Positions 27,808-36,082 of a stretch of DNA of 64,000 nucleotides are shown here, in pieces. The notes beneath the pieces were generated by a model. The model had not been told where the DNA came from. It saw only the letters and a program-made list of their open reading frames with translations, and made no database searches. The DNA lies in NCBI RefSeq assembly GCF_003236175.1, contig NZ_QKTW01000013.1:1-64000 (forward strand). The letters are read 5' to 3'. The translations under genes were made by a program, and so were the position numbers. The DNA is from Taibaiella soli. Its GTDB lineage: Bacteria > Bacteroidota > Bacteroidia > Chitinophagales > Chitinophagaceae. The stretch's first letter is position 1. Every line of letters starts with the position of its first letter.

Positions 27808-28153
27808 TACCAATTGGACTTCAAAAACGGGATTAAAAATTTTCCGCTCAATCAATTTCCCAGAAGTGTTTTCTGTCACTTTTGCCTTGAAGCAAAAGTA
27901 ACCAAAAGTTCAAGGCTGAAGGAAACTACGGCTAAAATGAAAAGGCATTTCGCTGCAATTATTAAAGCTTACTATGCTGCTTTATACTCCTTCCTTGCTA
28001 ATCTATAATTGGTCTGTGTTGCTCCGTTCACCATCATAATTGCGGACGCTGTATGCATTTCATTTTTTAACGCCTGCTTTCCTTAGGCCGGTGGTGTTCC
28101 GTAAATCCATGTTTACACAATTAACCATGCCATTTTTTGGTAGTCAATTGGTA
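27808..28153. mobile_element. MITE-like element, copy 2 (346 bp)
   Basis: It is collinear with 24194-24539 over its full length, by eye about nine in ten positions identical, and exactly the same size. The outermost bases (TACCAATTG ... CAATTGGTA) are inverted repeats; the inner part of the ends is more diverged than in copy 1. No target-site duplication is visible. The short open frame inside it (27814-28008) is not preserved as a gene in copy 1. Confidence 0.75.
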
Positions 28154-28490
28154 TAAGTTCAATTTCAAGGCTCTTAGTTTGGCAGCACAGTAGCAATGAA
28201 GCTCAATTGAGCCACCACCTAAGCCACGGAGTGATCTGGCTTAGACTGCCCTTTTTTACCTACTTTTTCACTCGCGTTCATATCTTCTCGGGTCGCTCAT
28301 GAGGGCTTCGCCGTTTGGCATAAAAAAAGTAGGAGAATGATGGTTCGAAGCCAGACTTGAAGGACTATTGCTAAATCAAGGTGTCATTGTCTTTTGATTG
28401 TGGGCACCGAATAATTAGTCGGAATGACAATCGCGAGAATCATTGACCATTGTCTACTTCGAACCCGCTCAGTATGACAACGAAGTAAGA
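28154..28490. other. Repeat-derived intergenic DNA
   Basis: It holds an inverted pair CCTACTTTTT (28259-28268) and AAAAAGTAGG (28324-28333) enclosing about 55 bp, and CTTCGAACCCGCTCAG-type strings. The segment 27720-27790 before the MITE carries a GGAGACGTC...GATCCCTCC string that recurs at 54391-54450. There is no supported gene. Confidence 0.5.
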
Positions 28491-28539
28491 TTGACCATTG
28501 ACGTTTCACGTTTCACATTTGACCATTCACCATTGACCA
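28491..28539 (+). repeat. 7 x 7-bp tract running into the AlgH gene
   Basis: TTGACCA, TTGACGT, TTCACGT, TTCACAT, TTGACCA, TTCACCA, TTGACCA: exactly seven heptamers. Bases 28513-28539 are also the last codons and stop of the YqgE/AlgH gene. Confidence 0.9.
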
Positions 28540-28947
28540 GCTGCCTTCCGCAATTTCTGCCTCAAGTTCGCTGGCATCCCAGCCACAATAGCCGATAAAT
28601 ATTTTAATATCTTTTTCTGTAAGCTTATGGTCGTTGATGAGCCTTACAGCGGTTTTGAAATCGCCGCCGAAATAAGTGTTATCGTGCACGTTCACTCCGT
28701 CTTTGATAAGATCGGGACGTTGATGTATAAAGAAAAGATGTTCCCGATCTACCGGGCCGCCATCATATAAAGGAAAAGGAATGCTGTGTCTGAATTCTTC
28801 CAGCTCATTCAATTTTCGATCAAAGAGTTTGTTGATCACAAAACCGATCGAACCGTTTTCGTTATGCTCGGTAATGAGAATGGTTGCATTGTCGAAAATA
28901 GTGCCATCGAGTAAGGCGGTGCTTTTTAAAATAGTGCCGGCGTTCAT
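28513..28947 (-). CDS. YqgE/AlgH family protein with repeat-encoded C-terminus
   Basis: A 144-residue protein. LKSTALLDGTIFDNATILIT and NGSIGFVINKLFDRKL near the N-terminus and GYCGWDASELEAEIAEGSW at the end are typical of YqgE/AlgH (DUF179). The function is not settled; an old link to alginate regulation gave the name. It is cytoplasmic. The final residues SMVNGQM and the stop codon come from the 7-mer repeat tract, so the native end was probably shortly after the EGSW motif. A TAATTTTG promoter box sits 4 nt before the ATG. Confidence 0.9.
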   Translation of the reverse strand: MNAGTILKSTALLDGTIFDNATILITEHNENGSIGFVINKLFDRKLNELEEFRHSIPFPLYDGGPVDREHLFFIHQRPDLIKDGVNVHDNTYFGGDFKTAVRLINDHKLTEKDIKIFIGYCGWDASELEAEIAEGSWSMVNGQM

Positions 28948-28951
28948 GTCA

Positions 28952-28959
28952 CAAAATTA
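28952..28959 (-). promoter_or_regulatory. -7 promoter box TAATTTTG
   Basis: A perfect TAnnTTTG match; only TGAC separates it from the ATG at 28947. Confidence 0.5.
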
Positions 28960-29056
28960 GCCTTTTCGCCCAAAGACGCATGAAAGGCAAATCTCTCACA
29001 ACGTGCACAAAGGCGCAAAGCCGGGAACGAGTAACGACGGCATTAACGAGTTGCCA

Positions 29057-29105
29057 TTGACGTTTCACGTTTCACGTTTGACCATTCACCATTGACCATT
29101 GACGT
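29057..29105 (+). repeat. 7 x 7-bp tract
   Basis: TTGACGT, TTCACGT, TTCACGT, TTGACCA, TTCACCA, TTGACCA, TTGACGT in register. It lies in the gap between the AlgH and DUF3810 genes; the rest of that gap is CGCAAAG-type intergenic repeat. Confidence 0.85.
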
Positions 29106-29175
29106 CTATACTTCGACTCCGCTGAGCATGACAACGTGGAAAAGCTTTTAGCTTTAGGTCTTAGGCTTTCAGCTT

Positions 29176-30270
29176 CTAAGGAATTCGTATCATCCAGTCT
29201 GTACTAAATTTTCTTTGCTCATCCCAGGCCCAGGCGCTCATAACTACCGTACTATAACTAGCAATGCCATCTTTCTGATTGTGCATACGCAGATAGCCAT
29301 CGTAGAGCCAACCCGAGTAATCGCTTACACTACTACGATATTGCCTTCTGATGGCGCGTAAAGTATCTAAGTGTGCAAGTGAAAGTTGATTAAGTTGTTT
29401 TTTCAACGAATTAGCAACTGTGGAATCCCAGGCACGCAGACGCGAGTGCGCATACAACCATAAATTGAAATAAGCGGAATAACCAAAGGCGGTGTCTTTT
29501 TTTACGGCGGAGCAAATCACATAAGAAAGCAGATTGGCATCACCTTCTGCTGCAATACCCGACTGGTGAGCCATTTCATGACAAACGACAAACGGAAGCA
29601 TAAACGGCGGCAAGTATCGGTTGACCTGCGCTTCTCCCGTAAACGGATTATAATAGCCTTGTATTTCAAAATACTGCATCATGTATCCGAAAATGGAAGG
29701 CTTGGCATTGAGCCCGTGCAGTTTTGTTTTACTATCGGTAAAAGCTTTGTAATAACTCTGTGCGCGCCGGTCTACCTGGCGAAAGCTTAAATCCTTATAG
29801 TGTGCGGCATATTCGTTGAGCTTTCCGATAAGCATATTATCGTAAGCAATCAGTAAAGTATCTGTTTGCGCCGAAGGCTTTGGAATCTCCAGATGCCAAT
29901 AATCAGCCAACGAAGGCTTGTAATAATTACCGCCCCAGCCCACAAAGAACAATACGTAAGCGATACAAAGCGAAATCATGCACCGGATATACAAATGGCC
30001 GAGATAGTGCTTGTGCGTTTTGAACTTGAAGACAAAATAAAACCACCGCACTACGGTGAGTAAGATCAGCACGCCCAGCACCAGATACAGGATATCACCT
30101 ACACTGATTGGAATCTTACCAAGCAGCATATTGCGAAACGATTGATACGGCCGAAATATATACACATTGTACACATTGACCATATGGGCATTATTCGGCA
30201 AGATGTACTGCATTGCAGCCACAAGCATTACGAGTATCGCCAATATGATCAATTTATTTCTGTAGCGCAT
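29176..30270 (-). CDS. DUF3810 family membrane metallopeptidase-like protein
   Basis: A 364-residue protein. There are three N-terminal hydrophobic segments (about 8-25, 55-80 and 100-118). A large domain follows whose VVCHEMAHQSGIAAEGDANLLSYV contains an HExxH zinc-binding motif and a downstream Glu (EGDAN) in the expected place for a gluzincin-like site. This matches DUF3810, a Bacteroidota-specific family that I know as putative zinc peptidases. The substrate is unknown. The start ATG at 30270 was preferred to a TTG 6 nt upstream. Confidence 0.85.
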   Translation of the reverse strand: MRYRNKLIILAILVMLVAAMQYILPNNAHMVNVYNVYIFRPYQSFRNMLLGKIPISVGDILYLVLGVLILLTVVRWFYFVFKFKTHKHYLGHLYIRCMISLCIAYVLFFVGWGGNYYKPSLADYWHLEIPKPSAQTDTLLIAYDNMLIGKLNEYAAHYKDLSFRQVDRRAQSYYKAFTDSKTKLHGLNAKPSIFGYMMQYFEIQGYYNPFTGEAQVNRYLPPFMLPFVVCHEMAHQSGIAAEGDANLLSYVICSAVKKDTAFGYSAYFNLWLYAHSRLRAWDSTVANSLKKQLNQLSLAHLDTLRAIRRQYRSSVSDYSGWLYDGYLRMHNQKDGIASYSTVVMSAWAWDEQRKFSTDWMIRIP

Positions 30271-30309
30271 AATCAAGCAGATTTAAACCGGAGCAAGCCA
30301 TTCTAGTCC

Positions 30310-30317
30310 TATCTTTG
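30310..30317 (+). promoter_or_regulatory. -7 promoter box TATCTTTG
   Basis: A perfect TAnnTTTG match 37 nt before the efflux adaptor ATG at 30355, giving it a normal leader. Confidence 0.45.
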
Positions 30318-30354
30318 TTTCTCTATTTCTAAATTACCTGTAAAAGCAACGTGA

Positions 30355-31419
30355 ATGCTATTTTTTTCTAACAAATTTTTCGCAGCTTTTGTCGGAATGG
30401 CTGTCGTATCCTCTATTACGGCTTGCCAGGGAAACAAAACAGACGCCAGCAAATCTAAAGCACAGGGCGCTCCGAAATCGCTGCGGGCAGAAGGCTGGGT
30501 AGTCACCACACAACGGTATAACAACGATTACGCCGCCAGCGGCTCTCTGCTTCCGAATGAAGTGATCGACATTCATCCGGAAATCAGTGGCCGTGTTACT
30601 CAAATATTTTTTAAAGAAGGTGGTATTGTAAAGAAAGGGCAATTACTCGTTCAACTCTACGATGCGGATATCATTGCTCAGATTCAAAAATTGCAGGCAC
30701 AGCGTGATCTACAGGTAAAAATGGAAAAGCGCCAGGCAGACCTGCTGAAAATCGGCGGGATCAGTCGTCAGGACTATGAAACCACGCAGACGCAAATTGA
30801 ATCAATTGATGCTGATATCGCTTACCAGCGTGCGTTACTCCAAAAAACCAAAATCGTAGCTCCTTTCGATGGTAAGATCGGGATTCGTAACATCAGTCCG
30901 GGAGCGGTGATTGCAACCACTACAATTGTGGCCAATCTGCAGCAGATTAATCCGCTGAAAATGGACTTTACCATTCCGGATCAATACCGTGAAAACCTCA
31001 AAGTAGGCAATACTGTTTCTTTTAACGTGGACGGAACGCTGGATACCTTGAGCGGCAAGATCAGCGCCATTGATCCTGGTGCCGACCCGACCACACGTAC
31101 CATCAAAGTGCGTGCATTGGTGGCGAATGGCGATAACAAACTTGTATCCGGCTCTTTTGCCCATGTGATGATTCCATTTAATACGGAAGCGGATGCGATT
31201 CTGATACCCTCTCAGGCGATCATTCCTACTACGAGAGATAAGAAAGTAGCCGTTTTAAAAGGCGGTAAAGCAGAACTGAATACTGTCATCATCGGCGATC
31301 GTACTACTGACCGGGTGCTGGTTTTGCAAGGACTCAGTGCCGGCGATACTATTCTGACTACGGGCCTGATGCAGGTGAAACCAGGCATGGAGGTGAAACT
31401 GACGAAAGTGCGTTCCTAG
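30355..31419 (+). CDS. RND efflux periplasmic adaptor (membrane fusion lipoprotein)
   Basis: A 354-residue adaptor of the AcrA/HlyD type. A lipoprotein signal ends in ITAC with Cys24 as the acylation site. A biotinyl-lipoyl half-motif (HPEISGRVTQIFFKEGGIVK) precedes a helical hairpin (about 120-165). The second half-motif TKIVAPFDGKIGIRNISPGA and a beta-barrel follow (GADPTTRTIKVRA). Adaptors link an inner-membrane RND pump to an outer-membrane channel. Neither is adjacent here: the gene is followed by a terminator, so it is an orphan or the pump genes were separated. Confidence 0.88.
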   Translation: MLFFSNKFFAAFVGMAVVSSITACQGNKTDASKSKAQGAPKSLRAEGWVVTTQRYNNDYAASGSLLPNEVIDIHPEISGRVTQIFFKEGGIVKKGQLLVQLYDADIIAQIQKLQAQRDLQVKMEKRQADLLKIGGISRQDYETTQTQIESIDADIAYQRALLQKTKIVAPFDGKIGIRNISPGAVIATTTIVANLQQINPLKMDFTIPDQYRENLKVGNTVSFNVDGTLDTLSGKISAIDPGADPTTRTIKVRALVANGDNKLVSGSFAHVMIPFNTEADAILIPSQAIIPTTRDKKVAVLKGGKAELNTVIIGDRTTDRVLVLQGLSAGDTILTTGLMQVKPGMEVKLTKVRS

Positions 31420-31455
31420 GTTAATATGTAAAAAAGTCAATACGGCGCTATGCCA

Positions 31456-31496
31456 AACGGTCTGACGGCTTAAAGTCGTCAGACCGTTGTTTTTTT
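31456..31496 (+). terminator. Intrinsic terminator of the adaptor gene
   Basis: A 12-bp stem AACGGTCTGACG/CGTCAGACCGTT (the outermost pairs are A-T) followed by GTTTTTTT. Confidence 0.88.
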
Positions 31497-31774
31497 ATAC
31501 AAGCAGATTCAGTAGCAATTCTGGCGCTGAAAGGTGCGACGCAAGGGAGTTTAATGGGAGTGGAAGAGCTGGCTGCAAAAATATTTTTTCCCGACGCGAA
31601 ATCAGGTTGCCACGTCGTTTCCACAGCTTCGCTGTTGGGCAACTCCTCAGCAATGACCCGCGTTATGAGAGCACATATTTCCGCGGGATGTCTCATACCG
31701 TCGACATGACAAACGCGAGCACACCAATTTTACCTATAAATCAGCCCAATAAAAATTAAAAAACAACCACATAA
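31497..31774. other. Repeat-derived gap with a possible gene remnant
   Basis: Bases 31500-31590 read in one frame as ADSVAILALKGATQGSLMGV and onward without a stop, ending where dispersed repeat R1 begins (31590-31661, inverse copy of 187-256). I do not recognise the translated segment; it may be a coding remnant or chance. The end (31662-31700) is GTTATGAGAGCACATATTTC-type repeat DNA. Confidence 0.4.
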
Positions 31775-31830
31775 AACGTAGCAACGTATCAACTTATTAA
31801 CGTATTAACCTTTCAACCTATCAACGTAAC
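31775..31830 (+). repeat. 7 x 8-bp tract upstream of ispH
   Basis: AACGTAGC, AACGTATC, AACTTATT, AACGTATT, AACCTTTC, AACCTATC, AACGTAAC: exactly seven octamers. The last one supplies the TAAC of the ispH -7 box. Confidence 0.9.
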
Positions 31831-31834
31831 TTTG
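31827..31834 (+). promoter_or_regulatory. -7 promoter box TAACTTTG of ispH
   Basis: A perfect TAnnTTTG match, half of it lying in the octamer tract. Six nt separate it from the ATG at 31841. Confidence 0.5.
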
Positions 31835-31840
31835 CGGCAC

Positions 31841-33073
31841 ATGAAGTCATTTAACGTTCCGGCACATTACCGCAGCCCTCTGGTTACCGCGATCAAGCAG
31901 AAAAGAAAATCGGCAGATAAGATGAAGAAGGATTTTGTTCCGACTGTTTTGCAGATCGGTTCACTGGAAGTCATTCTTGCGCGCCATTTTGGTTTTTGCT
32001 ATGGTGTGGAAAATGCCATTGAGATTGCATTCCGGGCGGTGGAGGAAAATCCGGGCAAACGTATTTTTCTGCTGAGCGAAATGATTCATAATCCGGGTGT
32101 AAATGCTGATCTGCAAAATCTGGGCGTGCGTTTTATCATGGATACCGGCGGCAAAATGCTGATGAACTGGGATGATCTGACCAGTGACGATATCGTAATC
32201 ATTCCTGCTTTTGGCACCACGCTGGAGCTGGCAGCTCAATTGCGTTCTATCGGTATTGAACCGGCGCGTTATGAAACCACTTGTCCGTTTGTAGAAAAAG
32301 TATGGAACCGTGCGGAAAAAATCGGCAAAGATGGTTACACAATTGTGGTTCACGGCAAACCGAAACATGAGGAAACACGTGCTACTTTTTCACATAGTCA
32401 GGATGTAACGCCGACGGTTGTTGTAAAGGACATGACACAGGCTGTACATCTAGCCAAATTCATTACTGGCGCCCTTCCTGCGGAACAATTCTATAGCGAT
32501 TTTGCCGGTCAGTTCTCAGAAGGATTTGATGTTGTAAAAGATTTTCAACGCATCGGTGTGGTGAACCAAACAACCATGCTGGCGAGTGAAACCCAAGCTA
32601 TTGCAGATTATCTGAAACAAGAGATATTGGGGCATTACAATGTGGCTCCTGAAAACGCAAGTGAGCGTTTTGCGGATACACGTGATACCCTTTGCTACGC
32701 TACGAACGACAACCAAAGTGCTGTACAAGGCATGCTGGAACACCGGGCTGATCTGGCTTTGGTGATTGGAGGCTACAATAGCTCTAACACTTCACATCTT
32801 GTAGAACTCTGTGAGGAAAAACTGCCTACGTATTTTATCAAGGAGGAAAATTGTCTTGTAGATCGGGAAACGGTTCGTCATTTTGATCTGCACAGCCATA
32901 CGGAATTGGAGACGAAAAATTATCTGCCACAACGTACACCATTGCGTGTGATGATTACCAGTGGTGCTTCTTGTCCGGATGCACTGGTAGAACGTGTGAT
33001 TGAAAGACTGGCGCAGCTAACCGGCAATGCGTCTTATCTTGATCAGGTTTCTGAAGAGTGGTTAAATGGTTAA
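31841..33073 (+). CDS. ispH: 4-hydroxy-3-methylbut-2-enyl diphosphate reductase
   Basis: The last enzyme of the MEP isoprenoid pathway, making IPP and DMAPP with an iron-sulfur cluster. The 410-residue form is the longer type found in Bacteroidota, cyanobacteria and plants. The three cluster cysteines are visible in FGFCYGVENA, YETTCPFVEKVW and GASCPDALVE. HNPGVNADLQ and VVHGKPKHEETRAT are further family motifs. The ATG at 31841 was chosen because the TTG at 31832 lies inside the promoter box. The stop codon begins a GTTAAAGA-type repeat. Confidence 0.94.
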   Translation: MKSFNVPAHYRSPLVTAIKQKRKSADKMKKDFVPTVLQIGSLEVILARHFGFCYGVENAIEIAFRAVEENPGKRIFLLSEMIHNPGVNADLQNLGVRFIMDTGGKMLMNWDDLTSDDIVIIPAFGTTLELAAQLRSIGIEPARYETTCPFVEKVWNRAEKIGKDGYTIVVHGKPKHEETRATFSHSQDVTPTVVVKDMTQAVHLAKFITGALPAEQFYSDFAGQFSEGFDVVKDFQRIGVVNQTTMLASETQAIADYLKQEILGHYNVAPENASERFADTRDTLCYATNDNQSAVQGMLEHRADLALVIGGYNSSNTSHLVELCEEKLPTYFIKEENCLVDRETVRHFDLHSHTELETKNYLPQRTPLRVMITSGASCPDALVERVIERLAQLTGNASYLDQVSEEWLNG

Positions 33074-33124
33074 AGAGGTAAAGGGTTAAATCAGTTGTTA
33101 CTTCTACCTGCGCGCGTGGTCATG

Positions 33125-33171
33125 CTGAGCGTAGTCGAAGCATTGTGTTATGGCCCTTCGACTACGCTCAG
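33125..33171. repeat. Perfect 16-bp inverted repeat (CTGAGCGTAGTCGAAG)
   Basis: Arms 33125-33140 and 33156-33171 around a 15-nt loop. Single arms of the same motif family occur near 5930, 28457, 29110, 39170 and 54335. This string type is widespread in bacterial intergenic DNA. It may serve as a bidirectional terminator between ispH and dinB. Confidence 0.7.
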
Positions 33172-33219
33172 GGTGACCCAACATAGTCTGGGAAATAATG
33201 AGTTTTTACCCCACGACGT

Positions 33220-33251
33220 GTTAACCTTTTAACCTACCAACCTATTAACGG
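33220..33251. repeat. 8-mer tract next to the dinB stop
   Basis: GTTAACCT, TTTAACCT, ACCAACCT and ATTAACGG in register, 7 nt from the dinB stop codon. Confidence 0.6.
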
Positions 33252-33257
33252 CCTCTT

Positions 33258-34352
33258 TTAGAAGAGGCTCAGCTGTTCTGGATTGATTTTTCTTCCAGGC
33301 CTTGATTCTCCGAAATTGGAAAGTGAAATACCGAGCAACCGGATCTTGTGATCTTCCGGGGCGGTACCGAGCAATAGCTGCTGCACGGTAGTAATTATGG
33401 TTTCATAATCATCGACCGGCTCGGTAAAAGAATGACTTCTGTTGATGATCCGGAAATCGTGATACTTAACTTTTAGGGTAATCGTCCGGCCTTTTAATCC
33501 ATGCCGCCGTAAGCGTTCTTCTACTGTTTCAGCAATTTTAGAAAGTTCCGTAAACATACTGTCAATATCGGTGAGATCAACCTGAAAAGTATCTTCTGCA
33601 CCTAAAGACTTTGTTTCGCGATGTGGCTGCACCGAACGGTTGTCGATACCGCGGACAATGTTATAATAAAAACGTCCGACCTTTCCGAAACGCTGCGTCA
33701 TCTCGGATTCCGAGAGTTTTTTAAGATCGGCGCCGGTATGTAATCCCATGCCATTCATCTTCGCCGCGGTTACCCTTCCTACTCCGAAAAACTTATCTAC
33801 GGGTAATTTCTCCATAAAATCTTCGATGCCCGACGGACCAATGAACGTAAGTCCATCCGGTTTATTCATATCAGAAGCAATCTTCGCAACAAACTTATTG
33901 ATGGAAACACCGGCCGAGGCCGTAAGTTGTAATTCATCTCTAATTGCCTGTTTGATTTGCTTCGCGATTTCGATTGCAGAACCGATACCCAGTTTATCTT
34001 CAGAGACATCAAGAAAAGCCTCGTCAAGTGACAGCGGTTCGATCAAATCTGTATAGCGCCGAAAAATGCTGCGGATCTTTTGCGAAACATCTTTGTACAC
34101 ATCGAACCTCGGGCGTACAAATAACACTTCAGGGCAGAGCTGCTGTGCACGTTTGGAAGCCATTGCCGAACGAATACCAAATTTCCGGGCTTCATAACTC
34201 GCTGTTGCTACGACACCACCGCGCCCTTCCGGCGATCCACCCACAACAATAGGTCTGCCACGATATTCGGGATGATCACGCTGCTCTACAGACGCATAAA
34301 ATGCGTCCATATCAATATGAATAATCTTCCGTGCCCTATTAGCGGATTCCAT
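33258..34352 (-). CDS. dinB: DNA polymerase IV (Y family)
   Basis: A 364-residue translesion polymerase. HIDMDAFYASVEQRD (first catalytic Asp), the YEARKFGIRSAM finger, PLSLDEAFLDVS (catalytic Asp-Glu) and SAGVSINKFVAKIASDMNKP are all present. The extreme C-terminus QLSLF is a beta-clamp-binding motif. The ATG at 34352 was chosen because the upstream TTG at 34370 falls in the promoter box. It is divergent from a small ORF at 34437. No LexA-type operator was recognised. Confidence 0.93.
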   Translation of the reverse strand: MESANRARKIIHIDMDAFYASVEQRDHPEYRGRPIVVGGSPEGRGGVVATASYEARKFGIRSAMASKRAQQLCPEVLFVRPRFDVYKDVSQKIRSIFRRYTDLIEPLSLDEAFLDVSEDKLGIGSAIEIAKQIKQAIRDELQLTASAGVSINKFVAKIASDMNKPDGLTFIGPSGIEDFMEKLPVDKFFGVGRVTAAKMNGMGLHTGADLKKLSESEMTQRFGKVGRFYYNIVRGIDNRSVQPHRETKSLGAEDTFQVDLTDIDSMFTELSKIAETVEERLRRHGLKGRTITLKVKYHDFRIINRSHSFTEPVDDYETIITTVQQLLLGTAPEDHKIRLLGISLSNFGESRPGRKINPEQLSLF

Positions 34353-34367
34353 TTGCGTTGTACCACC

Positions 34368-34375
34368 CAAAATTA
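34368..34375 (-). promoter_or_regulatory. -7 promoter box TAATTTTG of dinB
   Basis: A perfect TAnnTTTG match, 15 nt before the dinB ATG. Confidence 0.5.
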
Positions 34376-34424
34376 GGCATATTCGGGGCTTTTGGCGCGG
34401 TTGGGTTATTCTCTTATGGTTGGC

Positions 34425-34432
34425 TATCTTTG
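34425..34432 (+). promoter_or_regulatory. -7 promoter box TATCTTTG
   Basis: A perfect TAnnTTTG match followed by CGGC and the ATG at 34437. A TTG lies 21 nt upstream (34401-34403). Confidence 0.5.
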
Positions 34433-34436
34433 CGGC

Positions 34437-34688
34437 ATGATCCAGCGTTTCAAAACTGTACTGCCATTAGACGGAAACAATATTGAATTTGATTTTCATC
34501 CAATGAATATCAAGGACCTCAATCTGTTTCAGGTATATTGTCTGTACGAAGGCGAGCGGGTTCGTTTCCATATGCAGCGTGACGGTGAAGTATTCCGCGT
34601 TACCATGCAGGATGCCTGCCCTGCACCATATCTGCCGTTGGAGGAAATGCTGAGCGATGCGATTTTTACAAATTGCCCGGTGGATTAA
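34437..34688 (+). CDS. Small hypothetical protein
   Basis: An 83-residue protein (MIQRFKTVLPLDGNNIEFDF...). It has no signal peptide or membrane segment and no family that I recognise. The alternation of charged and hydrophobic residues (VYCLYEGERVRFHMQRDGEVFRVT is its core) suggests a small beta-rich fold. The frame extends upstream to 34392, but the promoter box 4 nt before the ATG at 34437 supports the shorter form. It precedes the DEAD-box helicase gene by about 85 bp. Confidence 0.6.
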   Translation: MIQRFKTVLPLDGNNIEFDFHPMNIKDLNLFQVYCLYEGERVRFHMQRDGEVFRVTMQDACPAPYLPLEEMLSDAIFTNCPVD

Positions 34689-34691
34689 TTG

Positions 34692-34726
34692 GGCCTCCTC
34701 TGACTCCTCCAAAGGAGGACGACTCC
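34692..34726. repeat. Dispersed hairpin repeat (GGCCTCCTCT...), copy 1
   Basis: This 35-bp block contains TCCTCC-AAA-GGAGGA and matches 46146-46180 at 32 of 35 positions. Both copies are intergenic. Confidence 0.75.
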
Positions 34727-34774
34727 CAACACGAGTAAGCTTTCAGCTTTTTCACTTTTGACTTTTGATTTTCT

Positions 34775-36010
34775 ATGAAATTTGAACAATACAATATAGC
34801 GCCTGAGATTAAACGAAGCCTGGAAGAACTGGGTTTCAAAAGGCCTACAGATATACAGTTCCGCGCGATACCTTCTATTTTGAAGGGCGATGATGTGCTG
34901 GCGATTGCCCAAACAGGTACAGGTAAAACTGCTGCGTTTGCGATTCCGATTATTCACCAGTTGTTGCAACGTCAACGGAAGGGACCGAAGGAAGTAAAAT
35001 GCCTGGTGATGGTACCAACACGTGAACTGTCCATGCAAATTTCCGAAGTGTTCGAAAAACTGTGCAAATACACGCGTCTTTCGGTGTTGGGTTTGTTTGG
35101 CGGTGTAGATCAGGATCCACAGATCAACAAACTGGATAAAGGTGTAGATATATTGGTGGCTACGCCGGGACGTATGTTCGACCTGATCAATCAGAAATAT
35201 ATCGACATCCGCTCCTGCGAAATCCTAGTACTGGATGAAGCAGATCTCATGCTGGACCTTGGTTTTATCAAGGATATCCAGGACGTGATCCGTTTTCTGC
35301 CACGCAAACATCAGACGTTATTTTTCTCCGCAACTATCGATAAAGAAATTAAAGATCTGGCGTATTCGCTTGTGCGTAATCCAATCCGCATTCAGATATC
35401 GCCCAAAGATCCGGTTTCTAAAAACATCAACCACTCGGTGGCTTTCATCGGCATGGATGATAAACGCTTCTTTCTGGAACGACTGGTGAAAGAGCTGCCG
35501 GAAGCGAGAATTCTGGTGTTCGTACGTACTAAGGTGCGCGCTGAGCGTGTACACAATGCTATGAAACGTGTGGACATCGACTCCATTATGATGCACGGTG
35601 GAATGGAACAGGATGATCGTTTGAACGTGCTGAATGACTTTAAAAAAGGTAATGCTGTGAAAATGCTGATCACGACGGATGTGAGCGCTCGCGGCATAGA
35701 TATTCCAAACGTGGATTATGTAGTAAACTATGATCTGCCGGAAGAACCAGAAAACTATGTACACCGTGTAGGCCGTACTGGTCGTGGTGTGCAGAAAGGC
35801 CATGCGGTTTCATTCTGCGCTCCGGAAGAAAAACCGTTGCTTGACGCTATTGAAAAGTATATGGACAAGAAAGTGACCGTAATGAAAGTAGATAAAGCCG
35901 ACTATTTTGAGACGGTACAGCTCACTGAAGATATTCCGAACGACAACTGGCGCCTGCTTTTGGAAGAGGAAGAGAAAGCGAAGAAGAATGAGAAGCGGAA
36001 GAAAAAGTAA
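34775..36010 (+). CDS. DEAD-box ATP-dependent RNA helicase (RhlE-like)
   Basis: A 411-residue RNA helicase. The Q motif has FKRPTDIQFRAIP, followed by Walker A AQTGTGKTA, PTRELSMQI, ATPGRMFDL, the DEAD box VLDEADLMLDLGF, SATI (motif III), TTDVSARGIDIPNVDYVVNYD and HRVGRTGRG. It ends in a short basic tail (KKNEKRKKK) that may bind RNA. DEADLML replaces the more common DEADRML. It probably acts in ribosome assembly or RNA turnover in the cytoplasm. The stop codon runs straight into an ATCGCTGAT repeat tract. Confidence 0.93.
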   Translation: MKFEQYNIAPEIKRSLEELGFKRPTDIQFRAIPSILKGDDVLAIAQTGTGKTAAFAIPIIHQLLQRQRKGPKEVKCLVMVPTRELSMQISEVFEKLCKYTRLSVLGLFGGVDQDPQINKLDKGVDILVATPGRMFDLINQKYIDIRSCEILVLDEADLMLDLGFIKDIQDVIRFLPRKHQTLFFSATIDKEIKDLAYSLVRNPIRIQISPKDPVSKNINHSVAFIGMDDKRFFLERLVKELPEARILVFVRTKVRAERVHNAMKRVDIDSIMMHGGMEQDDRLNVLNDFKKGNAVKMLITTDVSARGIDIPNVDYVVNYDLPEEPENYVHRVGRTGRGVQKGHAVSFCAPEEKPLLDAIEKYMDKKVTVMKVDKADYFETVQLTEDIPNDNWRLLLEEEEKAKKNEKRKKK

Positions 36011-36082
36011 AAATCGCTGATGTCTGATTTTTCGATCGCTGATTTGCAAGAGACGTCAAAAGTCAAACATCAATATTTTATT

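Noticed and set aside
27814-28008. Small ORF of 64 codons
   Set aside because: It lies inside MITE copy 2 and is not maintained as an equivalent frame in copy 1.
27609-28512. Possible RNA gene in the 900-bp gap after the mutase gene
   Set aside because: The gap is accounted for by a terminator, a GGAGACGTC repeat, a MITE and other repeats; no tRNA or known riboswitch pattern was seen.
31832-31840. Upstream TTG start for ispH
   Set aside because: The TTG is part of the TAACTTTG promoter box; the ATG at 31841 is the better start.
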